Notes under the pieces: model-generated
The model's database searches: none
Seen by the model: the letters and a program-made list of their open reading frames with translations, nothing else
What the model was told of the DNA's origin: nothing
Shown: positions 41,028 to 49,918 of the stretch, piece after piece
Layout: every line of letters begins with the position of its first letter
Numbering within the stretch: the first letter of the stretch is position 1
Program-made: the position numbers and the translations under genes
NCBI RefSeq assembly: GCF_008000935.1
Contig: NZ_CP042831.1
Location: forward strand, 1,302,001-1,366,000
Length of the DNA stretch: 64,000 bases
Direction: 5' to 3'
Origin: Flavobacterium alkalisoli
GTDB taxonomy: Bacteria > Bacteroidota > Bacteroidia > Flavobacteriales > Flavobacteriaceae

Positions 41028-41792
41028 ATGAAAGCTACAATACAGCATAACAATACTACATTTGAAATTGACCTTTCAAAACCTATAGATATTTCTATTC
41101 CGCTAACCAATACGGATAATAATCCTATTGCCTGGTATATAGATAAACCGGTAATAGAACCTGTAAAAATGGGTGACTGGGTAGGTAAGGTAAGCGAAGG
41201 GTCGTCTACAAATTTTAATAATATTTTCTTTAATCCACATGGGCATGGTACTCATACCGAATGCCTGGGGCATATCACTAAAGATTTCTATAGTATAAAC
41301 CAGGCTCTGAAACAATTCTTCTTTTTGGCAGAAGTAGTTTCAATTCGGCCTCAAGTGCAGGGGGAAGACCTTGTTATAACAAAGAGACAGGTTGAAGAAG
41401 CTTTAGAAGGCAAATTGCCCGAAGCTATTGTTTTACGATCCCTGCCGAATGATGTGGTAAAGAAGTCAAAGAACTATAGTAATACAAATCCGCCCTATTT
41501 AGAGGAAGCGGCAGCAACTTATATACGCGAATGCCGTATTAAGCATTTGCTTATTGACCTGCCAAGTGTGGACAAGGAAAAAGATGAAGGGAAACTGTTA
41601 GCCCACAAAGCCTTTTGGAATGTCAAGGATGTAAATAATCTTAATGCCGATGCAAGGCATGATGCGACCATTACCGAAATGATTTATGTAAACGATGAGG
41701 TTACAGATGGCAGTTATTTACTGAATTTGCAGATAGCCTCTTTTGAAAATGATGCCAGCCCTAGTAAACCTGTATTATACAAACTAAAATGA
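41028..41792 (+). CDS. cyclase family metal-dependent hydrolase (KynB-like)
   Basis: A 254-residue cyclase/kynurenine-formamidase-like protein. The metal motif is FNPHGHGTHTECLGHI (HGHGTHxE), with DISIPLT near the N-terminus and LIDLPSVD later. KynB itself is about 210 residues, and the substrate here is not clear from sequence; an arylformamidase or related amide hydrolase is the best guess. It follows hemW by 15 bp and overlaps the DUF4260 gene by 4 bp. Confidence 0.85.
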   Translation: MKATIQHNNTTFEIDLSKPIDISIPLTNTDNNPIAWYIDKPVIEPVKMGDWVGKVSEGSSTNFNNIFFNPHGHGTHTECLGHITKDFYSINQALKQFFFLAEVVSIRPQVQGEDLVITKRQVEEALEGKLPEAIVLRSLPNDVVKKSKNYSNTNPPYLEEAAATYIRECRIKHLLIDLPSVDKEKDEGKLLAHKAFWNVKDVNNLNADARHDATITEMIYVNDEVTDGSYLLNLQIASFENDASPSKPVLYKLK

Positions 41793-42142
41793 AAACACTT
41801 ATAAAACTGGAAGAAGCCGCTTTGTTCCTGTTGGGAATCTATTTCTTTAGCTTGTTGGATTATGCATGGTGGTGGTTTTTAGTTTTAATATTAGTGCCCG
41901 ATTTTTCTATGCTGGGTTACCTGTTTGGTAATAAAGCAGGGGCATGGGCCTATAATTTTTTTCATCATAGGGGAGTGGCGATACTTATTTACCTTGCCGG
42001 ATTGTATTTCAACAATCAGCTAGTGCAGTTAACAGGGATAATCTGGTTTGCGCATTCCAGTATGGACAGGCTGTTTGGCTACGGACTTAAATATGAAAAA
42101 GGGTTTAAGTTTACCCATTTGGGAGAAGTAGGGAAGAACTAA
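41789..42142 (+). CDS. DUF4260 family small membrane protein
   Basis: A 117-residue protein with three or four short TM helices and the DUF4260 pattern: LEEAALFLLGIYFFSLL, WWWFLVLILVPDFSMLGYLF, AYNFFHHRGVAI and WFAHSSMDRLFGYGLKYEKG. The function is unknown. Its start overlaps the cyclase stop (ATGA), so it is translationally coupled. Confidence 0.88.
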   Translation: MKTLIKLEEAALFLLGIYFFSLLDYAWWWFLVLILVPDFSMLGYLFGNKAGAWAYNFFHHRGVAILIYLAGLYFNNQLVQLTGIIWFAHSSMDRLFGYGLKYEKGFKFTHLGEVGKN

Positions 42143-42164
42143 ATAACTCAGCAACTATAAAAAT

Positions 42165-42533
42165 ATGAATATCCAGTCTTATTACGATTATTGCTTAGCT
42201 AAGAAAGGCGTAACCGAACATTTTCCGTTTGATGAAGATACGTTGGTGTTTAAGGTGGGAGGTAAAATGTTTGCACTTTCGTCATTAGCGGGTTGGGAAG
42301 CCAACACTCCTTCTATAAACCTTAAGTGCGATCCCGGCAGAAGCCAGGAATTGCGTGCTGAATATGAAGGCATAAAACCCGGATACCATATGAGTAAAGT
42401 GCATTGGAATACCGTTACGGTAAACAGTGGTGTGCCTCAAAAGCTGCTATTGGAACTGATAGACCATTCCTATGATTTGGTTTTTAAAAGCCTTACCAAA
42501 AAACTTCAGGCTGAAATAGCTGCCCAGCAATAA
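42165..42533 (+). CDS. MmcQ/YjbR family DNA-binding protein
   Basis: A 122-residue protein with the YjbR (CyaY-like fold) pattern: YYDYCLAKKGVTEHFPFDED, VFKVGGKMFALSSL, INLKCDP, GYHMSKVHWNTV, and LIDHSYDLVFKSLTKK at the C-terminus. The family is small, with double-wing DNA binding suggested by structure. It is last in the ruvC-hemW-cyclase-DUF4260 group (22-bp gap). Confidence 0.92.
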   Translation: MNIQSYYDYCLAKKGVTEHFPFDEDTLVFKVGGKMFALSSLAGWEANTPSINLKCDPGRSQELRAEYEGIKPGYHMSKVHWNTVTVNSGVPQKLLLELIDHSYDLVFKSLTKKLQAEIAAQQ

Positions 42534-42656
42534 AATGACACTTCCCTACTGTCATTTAGAACGTAGTGCAGTGGTGAGAAGAATCTCAAATTTGTTGTGC
42601 TTAGAGATGTCTCCCTGTGGCCGATATTATAAAATGTAATTACTTTCAAGAGGTTT

Positions 42657-43670
42657 TTATAAGTGCATTTCTCCTTTTTCCAGATAGTATATAAAAGCAC
42701 TTAAAAAAGCATTATAGTTTTTATTGAAGTGTCTTTTATCCTCATCGGATGCGTTTAAAATAGAATTATTGTTTATGAACTTTTCATAAGGAATGCTCAA
42801 AGGTTTCCAGTCATCATCCTCAAAGCCCGTATGTTCAATAACAAAATCAATTCGATTTTTGTTAAATTTCAATTTAATAATATAGGAAGTATTTATTATT
42901 ACTGGTTTAGAACTCAGAAAGTATCTTTTTCGGTTAAATACATCGTATATTTTGGAGTGAAGTGTAATTGTATTTGATATAGTGTCTTCTTCAAAGCTTG
43001 GTTTTACAAAATATTTATTAATAAAGTTCATGCTTATGTCGTGCAAAGCAGCTATATCCCCTGTGTGTGATATAGAGGTTGTGGCGATGCCTTTTTTATT
43101 TAACTTTAATAGATTTTTATTATATAATTCATATTCTACATTAGTCCCGGCTAAGTCGATAAGTGTGTTTGTTTTAATAGCAATATCAATGGATTTTAAT
43201 AACCCATTAAACTGTCTGTTAAAAAAAACATATTCATTTTCATGGATTAATGGATTGCTCTCTGTATTGTTGTATAAATCTTTAAAATCAATATAATAAG
43301 GTACGTTCCAATCTAAAAATTCCTTATGCTGAATTGTGATTTTTAAGGTTTTGTCAATTACTTTTATTACCATTTCATAACTTGAGCAAACATTAGGTTG
43401 TCGCTCTGGAAAATGTTTTCTACATAAAGCGTTATACATAATGCTATTTATTTCAAAAGTTTTATTAACCGAATCGACCATTACAGCTTCCTTATTTTTA
43501 AAGCCATAAAACTTGTCAATAAAATTTTCCAGCCTGTTGTAAACTTCATCTGAGGTTTTATCAGGATATTTCAAACTTGTCTCGGCATGACCTGAAGGAT
43601 CAAAAGCTACTTCCTGAGCCATACAGAAATTAGCGGTTAGAATCAGTAATAATAAAAGTATTGATTTCAT
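42657..43670 (-). CDS. secreted hypothetical protein with duplicated domain
   Basis: A 337-residue protein with a signal peptide (MKSILLLLLILTANFCMAQ). Two related halves are visible, each with a DUF4468-like layout: an initial VYNRLENFIDKFYGF or AALHDISMNFINKYFV helix, a strand pair around FEINSIMYNALCRKHF or ITLHSKIYDVFNRKRYF, and an IKVIDKTLKITIQHKEFLDW or LKFNKNRIDFVIEHTGFEDD block. It is probably periplasmic or exported; the function is unknown. The internal duplication is my reading from aligned motifs. Confidence 0.7.
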   Translation of the reverse strand: MKSILLLLLILTANFCMAQEVAFDPSGHAETSLKYPDKTSDEVYNRLENFIDKFYGFKNKEAVMVDSVNKTFEINSIMYNALCRKHFPERQPNVCSSYEMVIKVIDKTLKITIQHKEFLDWNVPYYIDFKDLYNNTESNPLIHENEYVFFNRQFNGLLKSIDIAIKTNTLIDLAGTNVEYELYNKNLLKLNKKGIATTSISHTGDIAALHDISMNFINKYFVKPSFEEDTISNTITLHSKIYDVFNRKRYFLSSKPVIINTSYIIKLKFNKNRIDFVIEHTGFEDDDWKPLSIPYEKFINNNSILNASDEDKRHFNKNYNAFLSAFIYYLEKGEMHL

Positions 43671-43784
43671 ATACAGGTGTTTGTGTGGTTTATAAATGTA
43701 TTAAAGTTTTATCACTTAGAAAAACTTCTTAAAAAGTAATAAGTAAGCAATTAAAGAGTTATACTTGCTTAACCTTATTACCTT

Positions 43785-44216
43785 ATGAAAAGCACGACCA
43801 ATATAGAACAGCTTATTCCGCACCGTTATCCTTTTTTGTTTGTTGATGAAATAATCTCGGCAACTCAGGAAGAAATTATTGGTATTACAACGTTTAATCA
43901 TAATAATGTGCTTTTAAAAGGCAGTAACCCTGAAACAGGAATTGTTCCCGGAACTGTAATTTTAGAATCTATGGCGCAGTGCGGTGGTGCTGGAGTGCGA
44001 TTGCTGGGAATAACAAACGGAATATTTGCTTTAGCCCATATAGAGTCGGTTCAGTTTTTTGATGAGGTAAAATATGGTGAGAAAGTACGTTATGAGATAA
44101 GTAACCTGCGGATGAGTGAAAAGATAATAAAACAATCGGGCAAGGCCTTTTTTGGAGATACCTTGCTTATGGAAGCCTCATGGATGTCAATCCGTATAGA
44201 CGGAGGTGATAGATAG
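43785..44216 (+). CDS. FabZ-like hotdog dehydratase
   Basis: A 143-residue hotdog protein. IEQLIPHRYPFLFVDEI carries the catalytic His, and IVPGTVILESMAQCGG carries the Glu of FabZ-type (3R)-hydroxyacyl-ACP dehydratases. It is shorter and more divergent than housekeeping FabZ (in Bacteroidetes often fused to LpxC), so it is probably an accessory paralogue. It is isolated from other lipid genes here. Confidence 0.85.
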   Translation: MKSTTNIEQLIPHRYPFLFVDEIISATQEEIIGITTFNHNNVLLKGSNPETGIVPGTVILESMAQCGGAGVRLLGITNGIFALAHIESVQFFDEVKYGEKVRYEISNLRMSEKIIKQSGKAFFGDTLLMEASWMSIRIDGGDR

Positions 44217-44283
44217 ATTTGATATTTGAGATTTCTCCACTTCGCTATGCTTGAGTCGAAATGACAACTCGGATTGATGTAAA

Positions 44284-44310
44284 TAAAAAAGAGCCAATTG
44301 GCTCTTTTTT
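44284..44310. terminator. bidirectional terminator between the FabZ-like and DUF4407 genes
   Basis: Hairpin AAAAAAGAGCCAA / TTGGCTCTTTTTT between convergent genes. Confidence 0.88.
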
Positions 44311-44312
44311 AT

Positions 44313-45413
44313 TTACATAACACTCTTTTGTTTTTCACTAAAGCTGTCGGCCTGCATTTCCAGCAGTTCAATAGCCTTTTTCTTTTTATAATTGTACAGT
44401 TCCCTGTCCTGTCTTATTTCGGCATATACATCATCATAAATACCGGCATCGGTAGTGCGCATCAGTTCGCGCTGATAGATGTTTTGTGCTAAATTCGTTT
44501 TTAAGGCTGTCTCGCTGTCTTCCAGTTTAAAATCATACTCACCCTTAGGGGAGAGTAATTTGGCGATTATAGGGGCTGTTTCTATGGCTAAAAACAGCAA
44601 CATAATAAACAGTGACGGAAGCAACGGTAACTTGTTAAGCGCATTTATACGCGCCATCAGTCCGTCAAAATTATCTATTATAGGCTGCGACTCCGTTATT
44701 TTTTTATCCTGACTGGCTAAAAGTGTGGCAGCTTCCTTCTCTTTTGCGGTAATTTTTTCCTGATTGGTTTTTCTTAAGGTATCCAATTGTGACAATGCGG
44801 CATCGTGCTTTTCACGTTTTTCCTTATAAACAGGGCCTTTGCCCAGTTTCATGGTGCCGCTGGTGCCTTCTGCTTCTGTAATATAAGTGCTGTACAGGTC
44901 GTTTACCTCTTTCTCTTTTTTGGTAATTTCCGATTTCAGGCTGTCTATGGCTGCTTTGTTCTTTTCTAGATCCGATTGGTAGTAATTGGCCACCTGCTTT
45001 TTATTAGCCATAGCCAGTTCGTTCTTTTCCTTAAGCAATACGGTGTCAATTTCCTTTTGGAAGATTTTTATTTCCAGCGGTTTTGATATTACCACCGCAA
45101 TAATCAGCGCCAGGATAATTCGTGGAGTAGCCTGTAACAGTTCCTGCCCGAATTTGTCCCTTTTCCTTATGGTGGAAACAATAAACCTGTCAAGGTTGAA
45201 AATGAGCAGTCCCCAGATAAGTCCGAAAAATATGGAAGTATAAATATTATCAAAAACGGTATAAAGGGCATAGCTTGCAGCTATAAATGCCATTACAGCT
45301 GTAAAGAAAACCGTTGCCCCTATACCGGCATATTTATTTTGTTCGCCGTTAGAACAGGAATAGATAAGGTTTTTATCTGCCCCCGAGCAGATGATAAAAA
45401 AACGCTTTAGCAT
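44313..45413 (-). CDS. DUF4407 domain membrane protein
   Basis: A 366-residue membrane protein. I start at MLKRFFIICSGADKNLIYSC (45413), the family N-terminus; the longer frame to 45446 adds 11 unlikely residues. TM helices lie at about 30-50, 55-75 and 95-115, then a long Lys/Glu coiled-coil (about 120-260), then another TM (LPLLPSLFIMLLFLAIETAP) and a charged tail. DUF4407 proteins are Bacteroidetes membrane proteins of unknown role. Confidence 0.9.
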   Translation of the reverse strand: MLKRFFIICSGADKNLIYSCSNGEQNKYAGIGATVFFTAVMAFIAASYALYTVFDNIYTSIFFGLIWGLLIFNLDRFIVSTIRKRDKFGQELLQATPRIILALIIAVVISKPLEIKIFQKEIDTVLLKEKNELAMANKKQVANYYQSDLEKNKAAIDSLKSEITKKEKEVNDLYSTYITEAEGTSGTMKLGKGPVYKEKREKHDAALSQLDTLRKTNQEKITAKEKEAATLLASQDKKITESQPIIDNFDGLMARINALNKLPLLPSLFIMLLFLAIETAPIIAKLLSPKGEYDFKLEDSETALKTNLAQNIYQRELMRTTDAGIYDDVYAEIRQDRELYNYKKKKAIELLEMQADSFSEKQKSVM

Positions 45414-45508
45414 GATGATTTGATTTTTTGATTGATGATGATACAAAGGTAACGTGTTTTTTACTATAAATGTTGTAACCTGTTGGTTTGTTTTGTTTTA
45501 AGAAATAA

Positions 45509-45537
45509 AAAATCCGCCCTTCGTGGCGGATTTTGGT
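45509..45537. terminator. bidirectional-looking terminator
   Basis: Hairpin AAAATCCGCC / GGCGGATTTT with CTTCGT loop, between the DUF4407 gene and the M56 gene (both minus). On the minus strand it is followed by T-rich sequence, so it ends the M56 operon. Confidence 0.85.
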
Positions 45538-45568
45538 AATATAGTAAGATGGTGTGGTTGTTAGTTTA

Positions 45569-47368
45569 TTATTTTTTTAAATAGCTGTAGCTGGTACTTG
45601 TTTTTACAGGCTTTCCATCTTTTTGTTGAGGGATCCATTTAGGGGAAGCCTGAAACACCTTTTTTATTTTGGTTATCATTTCCTTGTTATCCCAATTGCC
45701 ATAAACTTCTACATTGGAAATCGAACCGTCTGTATTTATGGTGTACCCTATAAGTATTTGTTTGTCTTTCATAACACTTTCCAAATCAATATTTTTCTGG
45801 ATATATTGTTCAAATGCTTCATAGCCTCCGGGAAACTCTGCAACTCTGCTATGGGCACTTTTTGCATTTTCCTCTTCAAAATTGTAATTAGCCGAACTCA
45901 TCATTTTTTCCACTCTCATGTCCATTACTTCTTTGTCACTCTTACCTATCTCATTTCCGGTTTTTTCAATTTTGTATCCATCTCTGTCAACAGGTTTTTC
46001 ACTAATTGTGATTTTACATGTTTTATCAGGATAATGATCATTTATATGTTTTACATGTTTATTGTAGTAGGGATAAGTGTAGAAAAACAGCATAAAAGTC
46101 ATTTTAGGCTTACCGTCAACAACTGTTCCTCCATGAGCTTTAAATCCGTTGGAGGCAAATTCCTCCCTTTTATGCTTAAGGAATTCCTCCCTGCTTGTCT
46201 TAGTGTTGTCAATGTAAAAATGGCCGTCCTCCTGATCTAATGAAAATTTATAATCTTCTTCACTTACTCCATCGGCTTCTCCCTTTTTCTTTGGTACGGT
46301 TGGGAAATAGTATCGTTTTTGTTCTAAAGAGAGTTTTTCATAAGGAACATTTATAAAAACTTTTCTAAGGCTGTCCTGAATTATTATTCGTACTCCCTTA
46401 AAATATTCGTCTCTCCTATTGTCTGGAGTAATAGAATCAGTTGTTGTGAGTGTTTCGTTTTTTTGCGTATCGGCATAAGCTACATTTTCTGTGCTTAAAA
46501 AATATATTATTCCGGCAACGGTTAATGCAGATGCCAGTTTAAGTGTAAGTGTTTTAATTTTAGGTGTGGTTTTAGTCATCATAACAAATCGCTTTTTAGT
46601 TATAGAAAAATTAAGGTTGCTAGCCAGCGATATAGTTGCAGTTTTTAAGGAAGCCTTGTTTAGTAATAATTGTTGATAATAGGTTACATTGTTGATTTCA
46701 ACTACCTTTTCGTCTGCAAGGAACTCATGGTTAAGCTGTATGGCTTTTTTATAAAAATAAAGCAGCGGGTTAAACCAGAATACGGTTTTAAGCAATTCGA
46801 TAAAAAGTATATCTAAGGTGTGGCGCTGCTTTACATGCGTAAGTTCATGATTGTAGAGTTCCGGTTCTATACTTTGGCTTTTGTATTCTTTCTTATTAAG
46901 AAAGATGTTGTTTAAAAAGGTGTGAGGCAGTATGTCCTCTTCCAGTAAAATAATGGTAGCTCCGTTATAAGGAACTTTTTCATTTTGTCTTTTTCTCTTA
47001 TAAAACTGTGCAATATTTAAAGCAAATCGTACTGTCAGGATTAATGTTACCAAAGCGTATATACCCCATATAGCATAAGGCAGGTAATCAACTTTTGGTT
47101 CACTGGTTATAATTTCTGTAGGCGATATTGCCACTGGTGTAACCGTGAAAGTATCTGTTACCTTTTGTATAACCTGTGCTGGCGCTTGTGCCACTTCAAC
47201 TTCAACATATATCGGAATATTTATAAATGGTATTGACAGAGAAAAAAATAGGCTAAACAATAAGTAAAACCTGTTAAAGCGGTGCATTTTCTCCCTTTCA
47301 AGAAATAATTTATATACCAGTAATAGCACTGTCATACTTATTACCGATTTTATAAGGAATTCGCTCAT
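45569..47368 (-). CDS. BlaR1-like M56 metallopeptidase with TonB C-terminal domain
   Basis: A 599-residue membrane protein. The N-terminus has about four TM helices, and between them the M56 zinc motif HELTHVKQRHT with a downstream ALNHEFLADEKV-type Glu (QLNHEFLADEKV). NFSITKKRFVMMTKTTPK is shared with the next gene. After a fourth TM the extracytoplasmic C-terminus ends in a TonB-CTD-like domain (FPGGYEAFEQYIQ ... NTDGSISNVEVYGNWD ... SPKWIPQQKDGKPV). It is the last gene of a run starting with blaI and should act as a sensor protease inactivating BlaI, as in BlaR1/MecR1. Confidence 0.9.
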   Translation of the reverse strand: MSEFLIKSVISMTVLLLVYKLFLEREKMHRFNRFYLLFSLFFSLSIPFINIPIYVEVEVAQAPAQVIQKVTDTFTVTPVAISPTEIITSEPKVDYLPYAIWGIYALVTLILTVRFALNIAQFYKRKRQNEKVPYNGATIILLEEDILPHTFLNNIFLNKKEYKSQSIEPELYNHELTHVKQRHTLDILFIELLKTVFWFNPLLYFYKKAIQLNHEFLADEKVVEINNVTYYQQLLLNKASLKTATISLASNLNFSITKKRFVMMTKTTPKIKTLTLKLASALTVAGIIYFLSTENVAYADTQKNETLTTTDSITPDNRRDEYFKGVRIIIQDSLRKVFINVPYEKLSLEQKRYYFPTVPKKKGEADGVSEEDYKFSLDQEDGHFYIDNTKTSREEFLKHKREEFASNGFKAHGGTVVDGKPKMTFMLFFYTYPYYNKHVKHINDHYPDKTCKITISEKPVDRDGYKIEKTGNEIGKSDKEVMDMRVEKMMSSANYNFEEENAKSAHSRVAEFPGGYEAFEQYIQKNIDLESVMKDKQILIGYTINTDGSISNVEVYGNWDNKEMITKIKKVFQASPKWIPQQKDGKPVKTSTSYSYLKK

Positions 47369-47383
47369 GGTTTAGCCCCTTTT

Positions 47384-48784
47384 TTATGATTTTACATTGA
47401 TGGTAACCGGTATGGTATAATTAGTCCTTACTAATTCACCATTCATTTCACCCGGAGTCCATTTTTTCGGTATAGATTTTAATACTCTTAATGCTTCTTC
47501 TCCTAAACCGTAACCGGGGTCTCTCAATATTTTAATATTACTCATAGACCCGTCTTTCTCAACAATAAACGAAACAAATACCTTTAAAGTTTTGTCTTCT
47601 TTTATGTCAGGAATGATAAAGTTTTCAGTTATATAATTATAAAAAGCCTGCATGCCTCCGGGGTATTCCGGTTGTTTTGTTAGCCCGGCAACATTGCGTA
47701 TAACATCTGAGTCTGAGGCAGACTTCGATGGGATTTCTTTTTCTTCAGCTACTTTTACAACTTCCGTCTTTTTAACCGATGGTGGAATTTTTTCTGCGTC
47801 CTTTTTCTCGCTAACTGCTTCTTTGCTGTCTGCTTCATTAGTAACAGGTTCACTGTTGCTTACTTCTACATCGTTGCTCTCAACTTCGCTATTTGCTGCA
47901 GCATTCGATTCAGTTTCGTTGTTCTTGTTTGTTTCGTTGTCTGCACAGGAAATTAAAAACAGTCCTGCCATAAGTGGGACTATCAGTAATTGTTTACCCA
48001 GTGCCTGTAATTTAGGTGTGGTTTTAGTCATCATAACAAATCGTTTTTTAGTTATAGAAAAGTTTATGTTGCTGGCCAGTGCAACAGAATCTCCGGATGC
48101 TAGTTTAAGTAACAGGCTTTGGTAGCCTGTTGTATTATGATTTGTAGTTATTACTGCTTCATCGGCCAGAAACTCATGGTTGAGTTGTATGGCCTTTTTA
48201 TAGAAGTAAACTACAGGGTTAAACCAAAAAATGGTTTTTAATACCTCTGCAAGCAGGATGTCCATAGTATGCTTTTGGTTTACGTGTGCTAACTCGTGCG
48301 TGTAAAGATCTTTTTCAATAGCATTTTTAGTATGGTCATCCCCGCTTACAAAGATGTAATTAAGGAAGGTGTGTGGTAAGGTTTTATAAGGAAGCAGTAC
48401 TAGTATTGCAGTCTTATAACTTATTTTTTTGTTGTTTTTAATTTTTTTAGCGAATGAGAGAAGGTTTCTTGCAAATCGTATAAGGAGGATTGCTGTAATT
48501 AAGCTGTAAACATCTATAATCCATTGCAAAAGTCCGAAGGTTTGCATTTTTTCACCCAAGGTAACTTCCTGTAACAGTATAGTAGGCATTTGGCTAACTG
48601 TTGTTGCAATGCTGTTTGTTGTTTGCGGACTATAACTTAAAAATGGAATAGCTAATGAAAACAGCAGGCTAAATAACAGGTAGAACCTGTTAAAACGATG
48701 CATTTTTTCTTTTTCCAAAAGCAGCCTGTACACCAGTAGGAGTACTGCCATGCTTATTGCCGATTTTATAAGAAATTCGCTCAT
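47384..48784 (-). CDS. second M56 metallopeptidase with TonB C-terminal domain
   Basis: A 466-residue paralogue of the next protein in the operon. N-terminal TM helices flank LPHTFLNYIFVSGDD and the zinc motif HELAHVNQKHT, with QLNHEFLADEAV. A TM ending in LFLISCAD leads into a low-complexity Glu/Ser/Lys linker (about 290-370), then a TonB-CTD: YPGGMQAFYNYITENF, VEKDGSMSNIKILRDPGYG, EEALRVLKSIPKKWTPG. It is 9 bp from the TonB-like gene and 15 bp from the other M56 gene. The tandem duplication is clear. Confidence 0.9.
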   Translation of the reverse strand: MSEFLIKSAISMAVLLLVYRLLLEKEKMHRFNRFYLLFSLLFSLAIPFLSYSPQTTNSIATTVSQMPTILLQEVTLGEKMQTFGLLQWIIDVYSLITAILLIRFARNLLSFAKKIKNNKKISYKTAILVLLPYKTLPHTFLNYIFVSGDDHTKNAIEKDLYTHELAHVNQKHTMDILLAEVLKTIFWFNPVVYFYKKAIQLNHEFLADEAVITTNHNTTGYQSLLLKLASGDSVALASNINFSITKKRFVMMTKTTPKLQALGKQLLIVPLMAGLFLISCADNETNKNNETESNAAANSEVESNDVEVSNSEPVTNEADSKEAVSEKKDAEKIPPSVKKTEVVKVAEEKEIPSKSASDSDVIRNVAGLTKQPEYPGGMQAFYNYITENFIIPDIKEDKTLKVFVSFIVEKDGSMSNIKILRDPGYGLGEEALRVLKSIPKKWTPGEMNGELVRTNYTIPVTINVKS

Positions 48785-48793
48785 TACTTTGTT

Positions 48794-49273
48794 TTAAGAT
48801 TTTTTTACTCTTAAGGTTATTGGAAGTTTGAAGAGACTTCTGACAGCCTTACCGTTTTTTTGACCCGGAATCCACTCAGAAGGCATTTCTTTTAACACCC
48901 TTATGGCTTCTTCACCTACACCATATTCCCCTCCTTTTTCTATTTTAAAGTTGCTCATAGTGCCGTCTTTTTCGATAACAAAAGACATCTCGGTTATTAT
49001 TTTTACATCTTTATCAACTTCAGGAATATTAAGATTGTTTCTGAAGTAATCATAAAACTTTTCCTCGCCACCAACGTATTGTGGCTTTATATCAAGTTTT
49101 TTTACCGGATATATTTTTTCTTCCTGGTCCTGATATAATTTTACTTCCTTAAATTTTGAAAAAGGCTGTTTTGCGGCTGTTATATTAACAGGATACAGTA
49201 TGCCTGTGCATGCAATTGCTATTATTGTTTTTTTGTTTAATACGTTTAATAAAGGATTATTTTTAAGTGTCAT
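48794..49273 (-). CDS. TonB-CTD protein in the blaI operon
   Basis: A 159-residue protein: N-terminal hydrophobic segment (about 13-33, KKTIIAIACTGILYPVNITA), a short linker, and a TonB C-terminal-type domain (YVGGEEKFYDYFRNNLNIPE, FVIEKDGTMSNFKIEKGGEY, EEAIRVLKEMPSEWIPGQ). It resembles the C-termini of both M56 proteins and the protein at 49919. The domain alone, without a proline-rich spacer, suggests a binding or signalling role rather than energy transduction. It lies between blaI (20-bp gap) and the M56 genes. Confidence 0.82.
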   Translation of the reverse strand: MTLKNNPLLNVLNKKTIIAIACTGILYPVNITAAKQPFSKFKEVKLYQDQEEKIYPVKKLDIKPQYVGGEEKFYDYFRNNLNIPEVDKDVKIITEMSFVIEKDGTMSNFKIEKGGEYGVGEEAIRVLKEMPSEWIPGQKNGKAVRSLFKLPITLRVKKS

Positions 49274-49293
49274 AAATTTTATAATGATGATTG

Positions 49294-49662
49294 TTATTTT
49301 TTCTTTTGTATCTCCTTGTCTATAATGGCTCTTAGTTCTTCCAGCTCCTTTGTACTCATGTTAGTTTCCTTGGTGAAAAAAGAAGCAAACTGAGAGGCAG
49401 AATTATTGAAGAAGTTTTTTATTATCCCGTTCACCTGTTTAGAAAAGTAATCCGACTTTTCTACCAAGGGGTAGTATTCCCTTGATTTGCCAAACTCCTT
49501 ATAGCCTACAAAGCCTTTTTCGGTCATTCTCTTTAAAAGTGTGGCAAGAGTAGTGGGAGCAGGTTTGGGTTCAGGAAACAAATCCATAAGGTCTTTCATG
49601 AAAGCTTTTTCCAGTTTCCATAAAAGTTCCATTACCTGTTCTTCTGTTTTTGTAAGTTGCAT
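49294..49662 (-). CDS. BlaI/MecI/CopY-family repressor
   Basis: A 122-residue winged-helix repressor: LTKTEEQVMELLWKLEKAFM, then KPAPTTLATLLKRMTEKGFV (recognition helix) and YKEFGKSREYYPLV (wing), and a helical dimerisation tail with FFNNSASQFASFF. In the family, cleavage by the M56 partner releases the DNA. Two 16-bp dyads 2-37 bp upstream of the ATG, with one covering the -7 box, make autorepression of the whole run (BlaI, TonB-CTD, M56, M56) very likely. This is a sensor cassette common in Bacteroidetes and does not imply beta-lactam resistance. Confidence 0.94.
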   Translation of the reverse strand: MQLTKTEEQVMELLWKLEKAFMKDLMDLFPEPKPAPTTLATLLKRMTEKGFVGYKEFGKSREYYPLVEKSDYFSKQVNGIIKNFFNNSASQFASFFTKETNMSTKELEELRAIIDKEIQKKK

Positions 49663-49663
49663 G

Positions 49664-49699
49664 TTCTACAATTTTAGAATTGTTTCTACAAATGTAGAA
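49664..49699 (-). promoter_or_regulatory. twin BlaI-type operators
   Basis: Two 16-bp dyads: TTCTACAATTTTAGAA (49664-49679; arms TTCTA/TAGAA) and TTCTACAAATGTAGAA (49684-49699; perfect arms TTCTACA/TGTAGAA). Centres are 20 bp apart, about two helical turns. They contain the TACA/TGTA core of BlaI/MecI sites. Confidence 0.82.
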
Positions 49700-49718
49700 T
49701 AAAATTTAATATGTGCAA
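49689..49718 (-). promoter_or_regulatory. promoter of the blaI operon
   Basis: On the minus strand, TTG at 49716-49718, a 19-bp spacer and TACATTTG at 49689-49696. The -7 box lies inside the distal operator, so repressor and polymerase would compete. Confidence 0.82.
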
Positions 49719-49728
49719 CTTTTTTAAA

Positions 49729-49757
49729 TAAAAAATCCACCCAAACAAGGGTGGATT
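49729..49757 (-). terminator. terminator-like hairpin upstream of blaI
   Basis: Arms ATCCACCC / GGGTGGAT with AAACAA loop and, on the minus strand, a TTTTTT tail. It isolates the blaI promoter from the TonB-CTD gene upstream. Confidence 0.75.
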
Positions 49758-49837
49758 AGTGAGTTAGTTAGTATTAAGGCACGGTGTGGCTTATACTATA
49801 TAGATAATTTTTTTGTGCTAAAGGTTGGGAGCAAAGC

Positions 49838-49866
49838 AAAAAAAAACGCCTTTACGGCGTTTTTTC
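49838..49866 (-). terminator. terminator after the sigma/TonB-CTD operon
   Basis: Hairpin AAAAACGCC / GGCGTTTTT with TTTAC loop, with T runs on both strands, 53 bp after the stop of the gene at 49919. Confidence 0.85.
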
Positions 49867-49918
49867 ACACATGATAAAAAAAATACTAATAGGTAAGGTG
49901 GTTTGTTTATGTTTGAGC

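Noticed and set aside
45623..46240. 205-codon plus-strand frame opposite the M56 gene
   Set aside because: Antisense to the M56/TonB gene, Phe/Ile/Val-rich translation typical of a shadow.
49294..49662. blaI as evidence of beta-lactam resistance
   Set aside because: No beta-lactamase or PBP2a gene is nearby, and BlaI/M56 pairs in Bacteroidetes control many other functions.
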